Positions 37,501 to 46,707 are shown, counted from the stretch's first letter. The stretch: 64,000 nt of DNA from Salinivirga cyanobacteriivorans (GCF_001443605.1 NZ_CP013118.1:1368501-1432500); one strand, 5' to 3'. A program made the numbers and translations. The notes: generated by a model not told the origin, from the letters alone.

Positions 37501-38097
37501 ATTATCGCGCTCAAACAGGTTTGTAATCATCCCTCACAATATTTGAAAAAAGAGGACCACGATCCGAACTTGTCAGGGAAAGTGCAACTCCTTTTTCAAT
37601 TGCTGCATAGCATTTATGAAAATGGCGAAAAAGTATTGATTTTCACTCAATTCAAAGAAACCGGGCTGATGTTAGAGCAGTTAATCAGCGCTCAATTTAA
37701 TCAACCTGTTCAATTTTTACATGGCGGCACAACCCGCAATAAAAGAGAGCAGATGGTCGAGGATTTTCAATCTGAAAATTATCTGAAAACATTCATTCTG
37801 TCTATCAAAGCCGGAGGAACCGGGCTAAACCTCACCGAAGGTAGCCACGTTATACATTTTGATTTGTGGTGGAACCCAGCAGTTGAGCAGCAAGCCACAG
37901 ACCGTGCTTTTCGCATTGGTCAAAAGAAAAATGTGATGGTTTACCGGCTCATTACCCGAAATAGTTTCGAAGAAAAAATCAATGAAATGATACAGTCCAA
38001 AAAAGAATTGTCCGAATTAACCGTAAGCACAGGTGAGAAATGGATTGGTAATTTATCGAACAAAGAGCTCAAAGCATTGGTTTCATTGGAGGGATAG
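34582..38097 (+). CDS. SWI2/SNF2-type helicase with SWIM zinc finger
   Basis: 1171 residues. The SWIM zinc finger CxCx6CxH is near the N-terminus: Cys124, Cys126, Cys133, His135 in NCSCPDWAVPCKHIASVI. A long middle part (150-690) has no clear motif. The SNF2 motor starts at LRPYQQRGYSWMY, has ADDMGLGKTIQV (Lys733), the DExx box VIDESQNIKN (Asp822-Glu823), and the C-terminal motifs IFTQFKETG, KAGGTGLNL, DLWWNPAVEQQATDRAFRIGQ (about 1095-1115). It is a double-stranded DNA translocase that remodels protein-DNA complexes. It follows the AAA ATPase on the same strand and may form a pair with it. Confidence 0.92.
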   Translation: MAGNYSKTWWGEQWLRSLSNIDYSNRLPRGRRYANNGSVVSIDFEGNRILAKVQGTRRTPYSVTITVPEFTQTQKTVVMETITANPLMLSKLLNRELPVQLHEKAVEKNIQIFPRSWTDLSMNCSCPDWAVPCKHIASVIYIIANEIDRNPFIIFQLHGVHILSELNKRGFLAQETEVHIKSLTENAIERNENDWDSLSEDFSGIDFSKIPELQENLMTMLDEESLFYKGNFKNRLSTAYKKIKKFTENYTTSAQAEEENTINYAHCQKFSTCVTETFEYDFTSLYSRNKSLVFEQDEFAELIDFIENIPHKKIAHIPHALRQLHTVYTFTKKILQQGAFVPELRKNQSSVFMIHWMPALMNENVKDIFAKLTQTMPGNAVYIMEKGQEKFFKREDQLKLLISQFMKFFIKQATAKFIKPGGVIESFFFNHQPYRFTALGEKEIPQTIQRWVSKFHIHLKNFVPVIKVDVLENNFAVDILVENREKAYEEPVSLNHFLSQKSEPGAKTEVLKDLTLLTSAFPQLESTIQTSGKHKLWFNSIEFSDILLRILPLVKMYGIRLLLPTALKNIIRPRPSLKLSRQNGSETNKRFLSLDKMLNFEWQMALGDKVIDQQEFFSLVEGLSGVVKIHNQYININPADIEKLQNSLEKPPALKTGELIQTALTEEYNGAKINLTAEARELLDQFLKNEEVALPKGLHATLRPYQQRGYSWMYKNTNTGIGSIIADDMGLGKTIQVIALLLKLKEENRLDKNKALVIVPTTLLSNWEKEIDKFAPELQYATFHGPNRQINKESDVLLTSYGIARSDQDELSKIKWCAVVIDESQNIKNPGTAQTKAIKKLKSDIRIAMSGTPVENRLSEYWSIFDFTNKGFLGSAKKFSEQYAKPIEVDRNKKAIERFKTITSPFIMRRLKTDKTIISDLPKKVENEHYAQLTKEQAAVYQNILNEVMPSIDEIEQNDKDRQMERKGLVLKMIIALKQVCNHPSQYLKKEDHDPNLSGKVQLLFQLLHSIYENGEKVLIFTQFKETGLMLEQLISAQFNQPVQFLHGGTTRNKREQMVEDFQSENYLKTFILSIKAGGTGLNLTEGSHVIHFDLWWNPAVEQQATDRAFRIGQKKNVMVYRLITRNSFEEKINEMIQSKKELSELTVSTGEKWIGNLSNKELKALVSLEG

Positions 38098-38283
38098 AAC
38101 GCAAGTATGATGATGTTTATGCAACTTGTTTTATGAATGAATTAAAATGCATGAACATGGAAGGAGTTCTTTAGCACACACATTTCTATGGGTCAATTCG
38201 CTCAGCATGCAGATTGCAACAGCAACGACATATAGGCTTGATTAACACCACATACGAGATATTTGCCCAGAATAGGCACAACA

Positions 38284-38309
38284 AAAAAGCCAGACACTTA
38301 CTGCCTGGC
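38284..38309 (-). terminator. Rho-independent terminator of ffh-folD
   Basis: On the minus strand GCCAGGCAG...TGTCTGGC forms a short stem followed by TTTTTTG. It lies about 26 bases after the folD stop. The remainder of 38098-38334 contains nothing I recognise. Confidence 0.7.
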
Positions 38310-38334
38310 ATTAAATATTTTAAAAATCAATTTT

Positions 38335-39213
38335 TTACTGTTCCTTCATCTCAACTGCCTTCAGGGTATTTTTAAGCAGGGAGGCGATGGTCATGGGGCC
38401 TACGCCGCCGGGAACCGGGGTAATGTAGCTGGCTTTTTCTGCCACTTGATCAAAAGCCACGTCGCCTTTCAGTTTCCAGCCACTTTTGGTTTTGTCTGAT
38501 TTTACGCGGGTGGTACCTACATCGATAACCACCACACCTTCTTTTACCATATCGGCTTTTAAAAACTCAGGTGCGCCCAGCGCGGCAATTATGATATCGG
38601 CCTGGCGGGTAATTTCTTCGAGATTTTTTGTACGGCTATGGCACATGGTTACTGTAGCATTGCCGGGTTTGGCTTTGCGCGACATGAGTAATGTCATGGG
38701 TGTACCCACAATATGACTGCGGCCCAACACTACACAGTGCTTTCCTTCGGTGTCAACTTCGTAGCGCTCCAGCAATTCCATTATTCCGGCCGGGGTGGCT
38801 GGCAAGAATGTGGGCATTCCGGCTACCAACTTACCCATTGAAATGGGATGAAAACCGTCCACATCTTTCGATGGATCAATACTTTCTATAACTTTTTCTT
38901 CTGAAATATGCTTTGGTAAAGGCAACTGCACGAGCAGACCGTCAATATCGTTGTCGGCATTTATTTCATTAATTTTAGCAAGCAGCTCATTCTCTGTAAC
39001 TGTATCAGGATAATCAATTTTAGTGGATTTAAAACCTACCTGTTCGCAAGCTTTAACTTTCATGCGTACGTAGGTCTGACTACCTCCATCTTCTCCCACA
39101 AGGATTACGGCCAGGTGCGGCGCTTTTAATCCTTTTTGTTTTCGTTGGCTGGTGGCTTCGGCTATTTCGTCTTTAAGCTGCTGTGATATTTTTTTTCCGT
39201 CGATCAGTTGCAT
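38335..39213 (-). CDS. folD: Bifunctional methylenetetrahydrofolate dehydrogenase/cyclohydrolase FolD
   Basis: 292 residues. FolD signatures: [13 protein letters not shown] with the catalytic Tyr/Lys pair, [42 protein letters not shown] (NADP-binding loop), and [16 protein letters not shown]. The enzyme interconverts methylene-, methenyl- and formyl-tetrahydrofolate for purine and methionine synthesis. It is 30 bases downstream of ffh on the same strand and ends at a terminator, so both are in one transcript. Confidence 0.97.
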   Translation of the reverse strand: MQLIDGKKISQQLKDEIAEATSQRKQKGLKAPHLAVILVGEDGGSQTYVRMKVKACEQVGFKSTKIDYPDTVTENELLAKINEINADNDIDGLLVQLPLPKHISEEKVIESIDPSKDVDGFHPISMGKLVAGMPTFLPATPAGIMELLERYEVDTEGKHCVVLGRSHIVGTPMTLLMSRKAKPGNATVTMCHSRTKNLEEITRQADIIIAALGAPEFLKADMVKEGVVVIDVGTTRVKSDKTKSGWKLKGDVAFDQVAEKASYITPVPGGVGPMTIASLLKNTLKAVEMKEQ

Positions 39214-39243
39214 AAAAATTTTGTTTTAGAATATGATCTATAA

Positions 39244-40569
39244 TTATTGCTGCGGCATATTGCGCATCATATTTTTCATTTTACCCGACGACATTGCTTT
39301 CATCATTTTTCGGGTTTCAGCAAATTGTTTTATCAAACGATTTACTTCCTGCACATTTGTACCACTACCATCGGCAATACGTTTTCTGCGCGATCCGTTA
39401 ATGATGTTGGGTTGTTGACGCTCTGAAGGAGTCATAGCTCGTATAATGGCTTCAATACCTTTGAAGGCATCATCATCGATATCCATTTTCTTAAGTGCTT
39501 TGCCCACTCCCGGAATCATTGATGCCAGGTCTTTGATGTTACCCATCTTTTTGATCTGCTGAATTTGCCCCAGAAAATCGTCAAAGTCGAACTGGTTTTT
39601 TGCCAGCTTTTTATTCAGTTTTCGAGCCTGCTCTTCGTCAAATTGCTCCTGTGCACGTTCTACCAACGAGACCACATCGCCCATACCTAAAATACGGTCG
39701 GCCATTCGATCGGGATGGAATACATCCAGCGCATCGAGTTTTTCGCCAGTACCCACAAACTTTATGGGTTTATCTACAACTTTGCGAATGGAGAGTGCAG
39801 CACCACCGCGGGTATCACCATCAAGTTTTGTAAGTATCACACCATTAAAGTCGAGGCGGTCGTTAAATTCTTTGGCCGTATTCACAGCATCCTGACCAGT
39901 CATAGAATCGACCACAAAGAGAATTTCGTGTGGGTTGATTGCGTCTTTAATGGCTGAAATCTCTTTCATCATATCCTCATCAACTGCCAGTCGACCTGCA
40001 GTATCGACAATTACCACATCATGGCCTTTTGTTTTAGCTTCTTTGATGGCAGCTTTGGCAATCTTCACGGGATTTTTGTTCCCTTCCTCGGTATAAACAG
40101 GTGCTCCAATTTGCTCACCCACAACTTTAAGCTGATCGATGGCAGCAGGGCGGTAAACGTCGCCGGCCACAAGCAAAGGATTTTTAGACTTTTTATTTTT
40201 GAGGAAACCGGCTAGCTTTCCTGAGAATGTTGTTTTACCGGAACCTTGCAACCCGGCCATTAAAATTACAGCAGGCTGCCTTTTGAGGTCAATCTCTTCA
40301 GCTGTACCACCCATAAGTTGTGCCAACTCATCGCGTACAATTTTCACCATCAACTGCCCGGGTTTAACAGCATTTAGCACATTGGCACCCAGTGCTTTTT
40401 CCTTTACATCTTTGGTAAACTCCTTGGCAATTTTAAAGTTCACGTCGGCATCGAGTAAAGCACGGCGTACATCCTTTAAAGTTTCGGCAATATTAACTTC
40501 AGTTATTCTACCCTGTCCTTTAAGTAGCTTAAAGGAACTCTCCAGTCTTTCCGAAAGATTGTCAAACAT
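39244..40569 (-). CDS. ffh: Signal recognition particle protein Ffh
   Basis: 441 residues from the ATG at 40569 ([13 protein letters not shown]). A TTG at 40599 would add ten residues but overlaps the predicted promoter box, so it is rejected. NG domain: [15 protein letters not shown] (G1), VDTAGRL (G3), [14 protein letters not shown] (G4/G5 region). The M domain (about 320-441) is methionine-rich and ends [21 protein letters not shown]. Ffh binds signal sequences at the ribosome together with 4.5S RNA and the receptor FtsY. The gene precedes folD by 30 bases. Confidence 0.97.
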   Translation of the reverse strand: MFDNLSERLESSFKLLKGQGRITEVNIAETLKDVRRALLDADVNFKIAKEFTKDVKEKALGANVLNAVKPGQLMVKIVRDELAQLMGGTAEEIDLKRQPAVILMAGLQGSGKTTFSGKLAGFLKNKKSKNPLLVAGDVYRPAAIDQLKVVGEQIGAPVYTEEGNKNPVKIAKAAIKEAKTKGHDVVIVDTAGRLAVDEDMMKEISAIKDAINPHEILFVVDSMTGQDAVNTAKEFNDRLDFNGVILTKLDGDTRGGAALSIRKVVDKPIKFVGTGEKLDALDVFHPDRMADRILGMGDVVSLVERAQEQFDEEQARKLNKKLAKNQFDFDDFLGQIQQIKKMGNIKDLASMIPGVGKALKKMDIDDDAFKGIEAIIRAMTPSERQQPNIINGSRRKRIADGSGTNVQEVNRLIKQFAETRKMMKAMSSGKMKNMMRNMPQQ

Positions 40570-40596
40570 AGTTAATTCAGTTTGTATTTTGAGGGG

Positions 40597-40628
40597 CAAA
40601 AATACAATAAAAAAGCCAAATTAAGAAA
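40597..40628 (-). promoter_or_regulatory. Promoter of ffh-folD
   Basis: On the minus strand TTTC (40628-40625), a 20-base spacer and TATTTTTG (40604-40597, exact TAnnTTTG). The transcript would start near 40591, before the ATG at 40569. Confidence 0.6.
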
Positions 40629-40709
40629 CCAAAATCCATTGTTTGGAAAGGTTAATATTTATGCTCTAAAAACAAGCTATTTTAAAGTTCAAAGAATTAA
40701 TGTGAATTG

Positions 40710-43208
40710 CTACCATTTAAAGCCTGTCACAAGTATATCATCAATCTGATTGGCTTTTTCGCCCATCCACTGCTGCATTTCTTTTTCCAATGCTGTTTTT
40801 TGATATGAAAATGGTTTTGTATGAATTGAGATTAATAATTCTAAAAATCTTTTCTTTCCATATTTTTTACCTTCTGCCCCTTTAAATTGATCTCTGTAGC
40901 CATCGGTAAACAGGTAAATGGAATCATCTTTTTTTAATTGAAAAGACTGGCTATGGAAGGGTTGTTCTTTTTGATACACCGAAATCGGCTGTTTATCAGG
41001 CTCGAACTCTATTACCTCGCCATTTCTAATAATAATCATTGGATTGTTGGCTCCGGCAAAATTAAGTGAATTACGCTGTACATCAATATCGATAAAAGCC
41101 AAATCCATTCCATCTCTGGCCTCGCGCACATCGCCGGTTTGGTGCAGTGAACGCTTAACTCTGTTGCGCATTTTTTCGAGTACCTGTTCCGGCATTTTCA
41201 CTTCTGGTTGTCTCGTAATATCATTCAGATAAGATATTCCAAGCATACTCATCATAGCTCCGGGGACACCGTGTCCGGTGCAATCAGCCACTGCAATTAA
41301 CAAATGATTGTGCACTTTTTCAACCCAATAGAAATCGCCACTAACAATTTTCAGTGGTTGATAATAGATAAAAAAATCTTTAAAATATTGTTTTAAATCT
41401 GCATGAATCGGGAATAAAGCATTCTGAATTTTCTCGGCATAACGAATGCTATCGGTAATTTGATTATGACTGGATTCAATTTGGTCTTTTTGACGTGAAA
41501 TTTCGCCCATTAACTGTTGTAGCTCTTCGTTTTTCTCCTCAATTTCGGCCTTCTGATAAGCCAATAGACTGTTGGCTTTTTGTTTTTGCCGGCTATATCT
41601 CACCACCAAAACCACAATAAAGACAACTAAAACAAATGCAACGATAAAAGCATTTCTTATACCCTTTTGCCGGGCAATCTCTTTTTGTCGCTGGGCTTCG
41701 CGTATAGCTTCCTGGGCTTCAATCTCCTGCAACTCTTTTTCGTGCTGATATTGCATTTCGAGCTGGGTAATTTCTTTGGTATTATCGGCATTCAACAAGC
41801 TGTCATTCATTTCTGTATAAACTTTCAGGTATTTATAAGCTTCCTGAATTTTTACAAGTTTAGCATTTGCCCGGTGCAGTATGCCCGCTGCTTCTCGAAT
41901 GGTCTCAACCTTACCTAATTCACGGGCAATCTGAAATGCTTTTTCAGCATGTTTTGATGAAAGTTCATATTTTCCTCTTTTTAAATAAAACTCAGCCAGG
42001 CCAATATGCGAATCTGCTCTCTCCTCGCGGGCATTAAGCTTTTCTGTTAGCTCCAGCGCCTCGTTATAGTAATGTTTGGCGCTATCGTTAATGTTTTGTT
42101 TATCAAAAATTGCAGCTTTCCCTAAAAGATTATGCGTTAAATAATACGGGGCTTTTATTCTTTTTATGATTTTAGAAGCCTCATTATAGTATTTCAGGGC
42201 TTTCACAAGGCTATCTTGTTTAAGATATAACTCGCCTATATTATTCATGGTGTTTACAATATTAGGCTTATCATTTACTTTTTGGCTGATCGAAAGGCTT
42301 TTTTGTAAATATTTAATGGTTTGCGGATAATCTTTCAGGGTATAATAAACTATAGCAATATTGTTATAGGTAACCGACATGGCTCTTTCATGCTCGAGCT
42401 TTTCGGCCGTCTTTAATGTGAGCAAATAATAATCCAATGCTTTGGGATAATTACCCCTATCGCCGTATATATTGGCAATATTATTATAAGCCGATAGCTT
42501 ATCAAAATTCTCCTCGTCATCGGTAAGTTCCACAATTTGCCGGAAATAATAAAGCGCTGAATCAATATCCCCTTTTCGCTTAAGACTGGCAGCCATCAGG
42601 TTGATAAAACCCATGCGATGATCTGTTTCCCCGATTTGCTTACTTAGTTTAATTCCTTTTTGTACAAATTCAATGGTTGTTTCGAAATTCCCGAGGTTAT
42701 AATGCACAACTGCAATTTGCTGCAGGAGATAGAAGCGATCATCCGAATTTTTTTCATCAATGAGGTTAAGCGCTTTTTCGTAATAATGCAAAGTACTGTC
42801 GAACTGCTCATTTTGGCGAAAAAACAATCCTATTTGATTGTATGCATTGTATAAAGCAGAATTATTATTGATGTTTTTCGCTATTCCAACGGCTTTATTG
42901 AAATATAAAATCGCTGAATCGTTTGCTGATTGCTGAGCGCTAATACTACCCTTTAAAAGCCATCCATTGAAAAAGCCTAAACTATAAGACAATTTTTCGG
43001 ACAATTTTATTGATTTACTGGTCCACTCAATGGCTTTCTCCATATCTTCAGCCAAAAATTCCTCGGCCAAATCCTGCATTAAATTTACCTTAACGGTGTC
43101 ATCGGCCTGATAGTTTTCAACTGTATTTTTAAGTGAATCGATGGTCTCTGTTTGGGCACATAAACCACCTGCAAGCGTAATAAAAAAGAGTGCGTAAACG
43201 AATTTCAT
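40710..43208 (-). CDS. TPR protein with C-terminal SpoIIE/PP2C-type serine phosphatase domain
   Basis: 832 residues from MKFVYALFF (an ATG at 43217 adds three). A signal peptide (ending GLCAQ) and about nine TPR units (roughly 60-450) precede a coiled coil, a membrane span (about 515-537, IVAFVLVVFIVVLVV) and a second coiled coil (540-590). The phosphatase domain (about 615-830) shows IVSGDFYWVE, VADCTGHGVPGAMMSMLG, DGMDLAFIDID and YLFTDGYRDQF, with the metal-binding aspartates of RsbU/SpoIIE enzymes. TPRs are thus outside, phosphatase inside. It likely dephosphorylates an anti-sigma-factor antagonist or similar protein, which is not encoded nearby. Confidence 0.9.
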   Translation of the reverse strand: MKFVYALFFITLAGGLCAQTETIDSLKNTVENYQADDTVKVNLMQDLAEEFLAEDMEKAIEWTSKSIKLSEKLSYSLGFFNGWLLKGSISAQQSANDSAILYFNKAVGIAKNINNNSALYNAYNQIGLFFRQNEQFDSTLHYYEKALNLIDEKNSDDRFYLLQQIAVVHYNLGNFETTIEFVQKGIKLSKQIGETDHRMGFINLMAASLKRKGDIDSALYYFRQIVELTDDEENFDKLSAYNNIANIYGDRGNYPKALDYYLLTLKTAEKLEHERAMSVTYNNIAIVYYTLKDYPQTIKYLQKSLSISQKVNDKPNIVNTMNNIGELYLKQDSLVKALKYYNEASKIIKRIKAPYYLTHNLLGKAAIFDKQNINDSAKHYYNEALELTEKLNAREERADSHIGLAEFYLKRGKYELSSKHAEKAFQIARELGKVETIREAAGILHRANAKLVKIQEAYKYLKVYTEMNDSLLNADNTKEITQLEMQYQHEKELQEIEAQEAIREAQRQKEIARQKGIRNAFIVAFVLVVFIVVLVVRYSRQKQKANSLLAYQKAEIEEKNEELQQLMGEISRQKDQIESSHNQITDSIRYAEKIQNALFPIHADLKQYFKDFFIYYQPLKIVSGDFYWVEKVHNHLLIAVADCTGHGVPGAMMSMLGISYLNDITRQPEVKMPEQVLEKMRNRVKRSLHQTGDVREARDGMDLAFIDIDVQRNSLNFAGANNPMIIIRNGEVIEFEPDKQPISVYQKEQPFHSQSFQLKKDDSIYLFTDGYRDQFKGAEGKKYGKKRFLELLISIHTKPFSYQKTALEKEMQQWMGEKANQIDDILVTGFKW

Positions 43209-43255
43209 AAACCACATTTCTATGAGCTGAACAACAATTCCTACTTAAAGGTACA

Positions 43256-43286
43256 AAAATGTAGTAAAAAAATCGATTTACAGAAA
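43256..43286 (-). promoter_or_regulatory. Promoter of the TPR-SpoIIE phosphatase gene
   Basis: On the minus strand TTTC (43286-43283), a 19-base spacer and TACATTTT (43263-43256, one mismatch to TAnnTTTG). It lies within the 120-base gap after the TPR gene of the blaI operon, so this gene may be transcribed separately. Confidence 0.4.
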
Positions 43287-43337
43287 GCCTAAAGGTCAAA
43301 ACAATATTCACCTGAAGCATTGATGCATAAAAACAAA

Positions 43338-44624
43338 TCAATCGACTTTAAAATGGAGTTCTTCTTTAATACGTATTATACGGTTCTTTGAAAACTTAAA
43401 ATTCGGTGAGGCTGTGTCAGAATGGTTTTCAGCAAATCGCTTGTAGTATTTTAGTGCTTTTTTCAAATCTTTGGTGTAAATATCATAAAGCATTGCCAGC
43501 CTCAGATTGTTTTTATTGGAGTAGTGAATTTTTCGCGCTTTGTAAAGGGCCTTCTCCGACATCTGAAAATAATCTTCGGCAAGTTCATCTTTCCCTCTTC
43601 TATCATATTTATCGCCAATTGATTTAGTGGTCTCACTTATTTCACTGAGAATACCTGCTACGAATGGCGGGTCAAAGAACTTTTGATAGGTATTTACCAA
43701 TAGCCTATGCGAAGTAGTATCTGCATATACATGGGCATGCGAAATGCTCATCATATAATACAGTGAATTGTTTTGCTCTACATCTTTCAAAGAACCAAGC
43801 AGTTCATATGCGCTTGAATAGTCGCCTGAATTGAAAGCTGACATACCCATAAAGCGACGATTGAAGGCAGTAGAATCTCCCAACTCCATTGATTTTCGAA
43901 ACATGATTACAGCTTCTGCATACTCTTTTTTCCTGAATAATAAATACCCATGCATTTTAGGTAAGTAGGGATTAAGGCTATCGATAACAGCAAGTTCTGA
44001 CATTAAATTCTGCACAGTATCGTTCCATTGGTGACCAGCAGCGTTGAATGTTAATTGTCTGGCATATTGTTCAGTGTAGTGCTTTGTGGTAAGATCGCAC
44101 CAAATCTTCAGGGCGGCAATCGTATCATTAAGTGCCAGGAGGTTATGTGCTTTTAAATCTGAAATCGTTGGATTGGGGCTATACATCATTAAAGAAGTGT
44201 CGCACCATTGGATAGATTGCTCATATTGCTTTAGTTTATATTTTATCCTGGCCAAATCGCGGTAATTTCTGATCTGCCCGGGTTTTAAATCATTCATTCT
44301 ATCTGCGTATAGAAGCGCAGCCTTGTATTTGTCTTTTTTTAGTAACAACCTTTTACAACCAGACAACGCTTTATAATTGTTTGAATCTAAAGCAACCACC
44401 TTTTGCCAGGTATCAAGAGCAATATTTTCGAGGTATTGTTTTTCGGCTGCTGTAGCCAAATAAGTTAAAGCTATAACATCATTAGAATCCTGAGCAACCT
44501 TTTTTAGTGTGGTGTCAAGTAATTCAGTGTAATTAAATTCAGCCAACAGGCTATCGTAAAGTTTTTCATTTTGCGAAAATGATGAAACTGAAATAAAGAG
44601 TAAAATGATGATGAACGCACGCAT
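43338..44624 (-). CDS. Exported TPR-repeat protein
   Basis: 428 residues with a signal peptide (residues 1-18, ending SVSSFSQ). The rest consists of TPR-like helical pairs throughout, for example LTYLATAAEKQYLENIALDTWQKV-type units, YAEAVIMFRKSMELGDSTAFN and YDIYTKDLKKALKYYKRFAEN. There is no enzymatic motif. It follows the M56/TonB gene by 7 bases and is the third gene of the blaI operon. It may be a periplasmic adaptor for the sensor or a cell-wall assembly helper; function is inferred only from context. Confidence 0.8.
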   Translation of the reverse strand: MRAFIIILLFISVSSFSQNEKLYDSLLAEFNYTELLDTTLKKVAQDSNDVIALTYLATAAEKQYLENIALDTWQKVVALDSNNYKALSGCKRLLLKKDKYKAALLYADRMNDLKPGQIRNYRDLARIKYKLKQYEQSIQWCDTSLMMYSPNPTISDLKAHNLLALNDTIAALKIWCDLTTKHYTEQYARQLTFNAAGHQWNDTVQNLMSELAVIDSLNPYLPKMHGYLLFRKKEYAEAVIMFRKSMELGDSTAFNRRFMGMSAFNSGDYSSAYELLGSLKDVEQNNSLYYMMSISHAHVYADTTSHRLLVNTYQKFFDPPFVAGILSEISETTKSIGDKYDRRGKDELAEDYFQMSEKALYKARKIHYSNKNNLRLAMLYDIYTKDLKKALKYYKRFAENHSDTASPNFKFSKNRIIRIKEELHFKVD

Positions 44625-44631
44625 ATTGATA

Positions 44632-45900
44632 TTAATTCAATTTAAAAGCAATGGGAATATTAAATTTTACACTTACGGTTTTTCCTTCATTTTTGCCGGG
44701 AGTCCATTTATTTAGCTTTTGGACTGCATTTACAGATGTTTCAATAAGTGCCTCTTCTACATCTTTCTCAAATTGGGCAGAATTACCTTCCAAATCTGTA
44801 ATTTTGGCAACTTCAACATTTCTGACATCTCCATCTTTCCCAACAACGAAACTAACGAAAACCTTACCCTGGGCTCCAGCTTGTTTAACGATATCAGGAA
44901 ACTGGATTTCATTTTGAACATCCTGAAATAACGCTGACATACCACCGGCATATTGGGGCTGTTGGTCAACATGCATATAAACACTATCAGACTTTACCTC
45001 ATCTTTGCTTTGCTTTATAATAACCTCTTTTTCCTGGTCTTCGGAGCAAGCAAAAACAAAGACCATTAAAGTTACTACCGGTAGTATTACCAATAATTTG
45101 AGCGCATTTGAGCGCGGCGACTTAATACGTGACATCATTTTAAACCTCCTTTTTGTAAATGATAAATTAAAAAAACTATAAACTCCTGGTGCAACACCAG
45201 TGGCCTCATCGAACAGCGATTTTTTATAACGGGCCGGATCCTCGCCCTGCTTTAAAACTGCCTCATCGGCCAAATATTCATGAATTTCGCGAAATGACTC
45301 TTTATACAACCATACAAATGGATTAAACCACTGAATGGCACCAACTATTCCAGAGAATAAAAGATCCAGGGAATGTTTTTGTTTCACATGTTCTTGTTCA
45401 TGTTTAATTATATGTGAGTTATCCAAGCCATGATAAATTTCGGGGGTTAAAAAAATATAATTCAGAAACGAGAACGGCCGTACAAACTTATGATTAAGTA
45501 CAAACAAATATTTATGCTGCCGAAGGGTTTGGCTATTCTTTACTAAAGCAATAATTTTAAAAATACCCCAGCCAAATATTCCCAATGTAATTATGGACCC
45601 GGTGAGCAGAATGACCGGTATCCATTGAAATCGCTCAACCACACCAAGCGCACCAACCTCTGCTTTTTGTGCCGTTATTACAATAGTATTCAACAGATAG
45701 ACATTTGTCACATCAGCAGTTTTAATATCGATAAACCAGTCTAATACAGGAATGATAAGACTTAACACCAGCGTCAACTGCAAATAAAGCCTGTTCAGTT
45801 TAAAAAAGGTTTCAGACCTCAGGAACAGCCAGTAAACAGACCAGAAAAACATCAGTATTACTGCTGATTCAAATAAATATATAATCCAGTTTTGGGTCAT
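44632..45900 (-). CDS. BlaR1-like M56 peptidase with C-terminal TonB domain
   Basis: 422 residues. Four membrane segments (about 5-22, 38-58, 92-120, 270-285 by eye) surround a cytoplasmic zinc-peptidase: HEQEHVKQKHSLD (His167-Glu168, His171) and EIHEYLADEAVLKQG. This is the M56 core of BlaR1/MecR1. A span at 270-285 ends in VFVFACSEDQ, then comes a TonB C-terminal domain (about 312-422: QPQYAGGMSALFQDVQNEIQFP, GKVFVSFVVGKDGDV, KLNKWTPGKNEGK). The penicillin-binding sensor of BlaR1 is absent. It should cleave the BlaI-type repressor encoded 14 bases upstream when stimulated. Confidence 0.9.
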   Translation of the reverse strand: MTQNWIIYLFESAVILMFFWSVYWLFLRSETFFKLNRLYLQLTLVLSLIIPVLDWFIDIKTADVTNVYLLNTIVITAQKAEVGALGVVERFQWIPVILLTGSIITLGIFGWGIFKIIALVKNSQTLRQHKYLFVLNHKFVRPFSFLNYIFLTPEIYHGLDNSHIIKHEQEHVKQKHSLDLLFSGIVGAIQWFNPFVWLYKESFREIHEYLADEAVLKQGEDPARYKKSLFDEATGVAPGVYSFFNLSFTKRRFKMMSRIKSPRSNALKLLVILPVVTLMVFVFACSEDQEKEVIIKQSKDEVKSDSVYMHVDQQPQYAGGMSALFQDVQNEIQFPDIVKQAGAQGKVFVSFVVGKDGDVRNVEVAKITDLEGNSAQFEKDVEEALIETSVNAVQKLNKWTPGKNEGKTVSVKFNIPIAFKLN

Positions 45901-45914
45901 AACTAAAGTTTTGG

Positions 45915-46298
45915 TTACTTCTTTTCGGCTTTCTGCCGGGCAATTTCATCTTCGAGCATACTTTTAAGCTCTTCCATTTCAGAAAGGCTGAGCGATTTGT
46001 CTTTAGCAAAGAAAGAGACCAGGTTTTTCATTGAATTGCTGAAATAATTATTTAAAAAACCTTTGAAAAAACCCTTTGTATACTCTTTCTTGCTCACAAC
46101 TGGGTAATAGCGGTGCGATTTACCGAAGGCTTCATGTTTTACGAAACCCTTCCGTTCAAGGATTCTGACAATGGTTGAAATTGTATTATAAGCTGGTTTG
46201 GGCCCGGGTAGCTCAGCAATAATATCACGGACGAAGGCTTTCTCAAGCTTCCATAATTGTTGCATTACCTGCTGTTCTGCTTTAGTGAGTTCATTCAT
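45915..46298 (-). CDS. BlaI/MecI-family transcriptional repressor
   Basis: 127 residues. The winged helix-turn-helix is typical: ELTKAEQQVMQQLWKLEKAFVRDIIAELPGP-type start, then AYNTISTIVRILERKGFVKHE and HRYYPVVSKKEYTKG. The C-terminal dimer part is FFKGFLNNYFSNSMKNLVSFFAKDKSLSLSEMEEL. Such repressors are removed by proteolysis through the M56 partner. The partner gene follows after 14 bases. Two palindromic operators lie in its promoter, so autoregulation is likely. Confidence 0.93.
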   Translation of the reverse strand: MNELTKAEQQVMQQLWKLEKAFVRDIIAELPGPKPAYNTISTIVRILERKGFVKHEAFGKSHRYYPVVSKKEYTKGFFKGFLNNYFSNSMKNLVSFFAKDKSLSLSEMEELKSMLEDEIARQKAEKK

Positions 46299-46333
46299 AG
46301 TTAAAAATTGCGTACGTTCATCATATTACTAAC

Positions 46334-46378
46334 GCAAACATAAAACTAAATATTTAGTTTTACAACTAATTTTTTAGT
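46334..46378 (-). promoter_or_regulatory. BlaI-type operators and promoter of the blaI operon
   Basis: A perfect 20-base palindrome AAAACTAAATATTTAGTTTT (46341-46360) and a second palindrome AACTAA-TTTT-TTAGTT (46363-46378) share the ACTAA/TTAGT core. On the minus strand TATGTTTG (46341-46334, exact TAnnTTTG) is the -7 box, and GTTG some 20 bases upstream is a weak -33. The first palindrome thus fills the spacer, an ideal place for a repressor. Confidence 0.7.
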
Positions 46379-46644
46379 TAATAGCGAAATAAAATATTAA
46401 ATAACTCTACTACAAACACTTAAACAAACAAGGGGCAAAATGTTTGATTAGCAAAATGAAGGGTTGTAAAAAATAATGATATTATAGAACATAAAAAAGT
46501 TTTAAGCTTGTTATCATTATGGAATCAATTTTGCATCATACATTTCGGCAGACCAATTGAAACAGCAAGGGCTCTGCACACAGTCATCCAAATTGAAACA
46601 GAAAACACTGAAAATAAACCAATTATCAGATAAACAAAAGAGCT

Positions 46645-46666
46645 TAGCCTATTGTTGAATAGGCTA
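46645..46666. other. Perfect 9-bp hairpin in the intergenic region
   Basis: TAGCCTATT-GTTG-AATAGGCTA. It has no T-run on either side in the right place for a terminator. It lies in the 447-bp gap 46299-46745 between blaI and the beta-propeller gene, together with the operators and another hairpin. Its role is unknown. Confidence 0.4.
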
Positions 46667-46707
46667 CAAAAAACACCTTACTGTTTTCCCATAACACTTA
46701 ACTTTGG

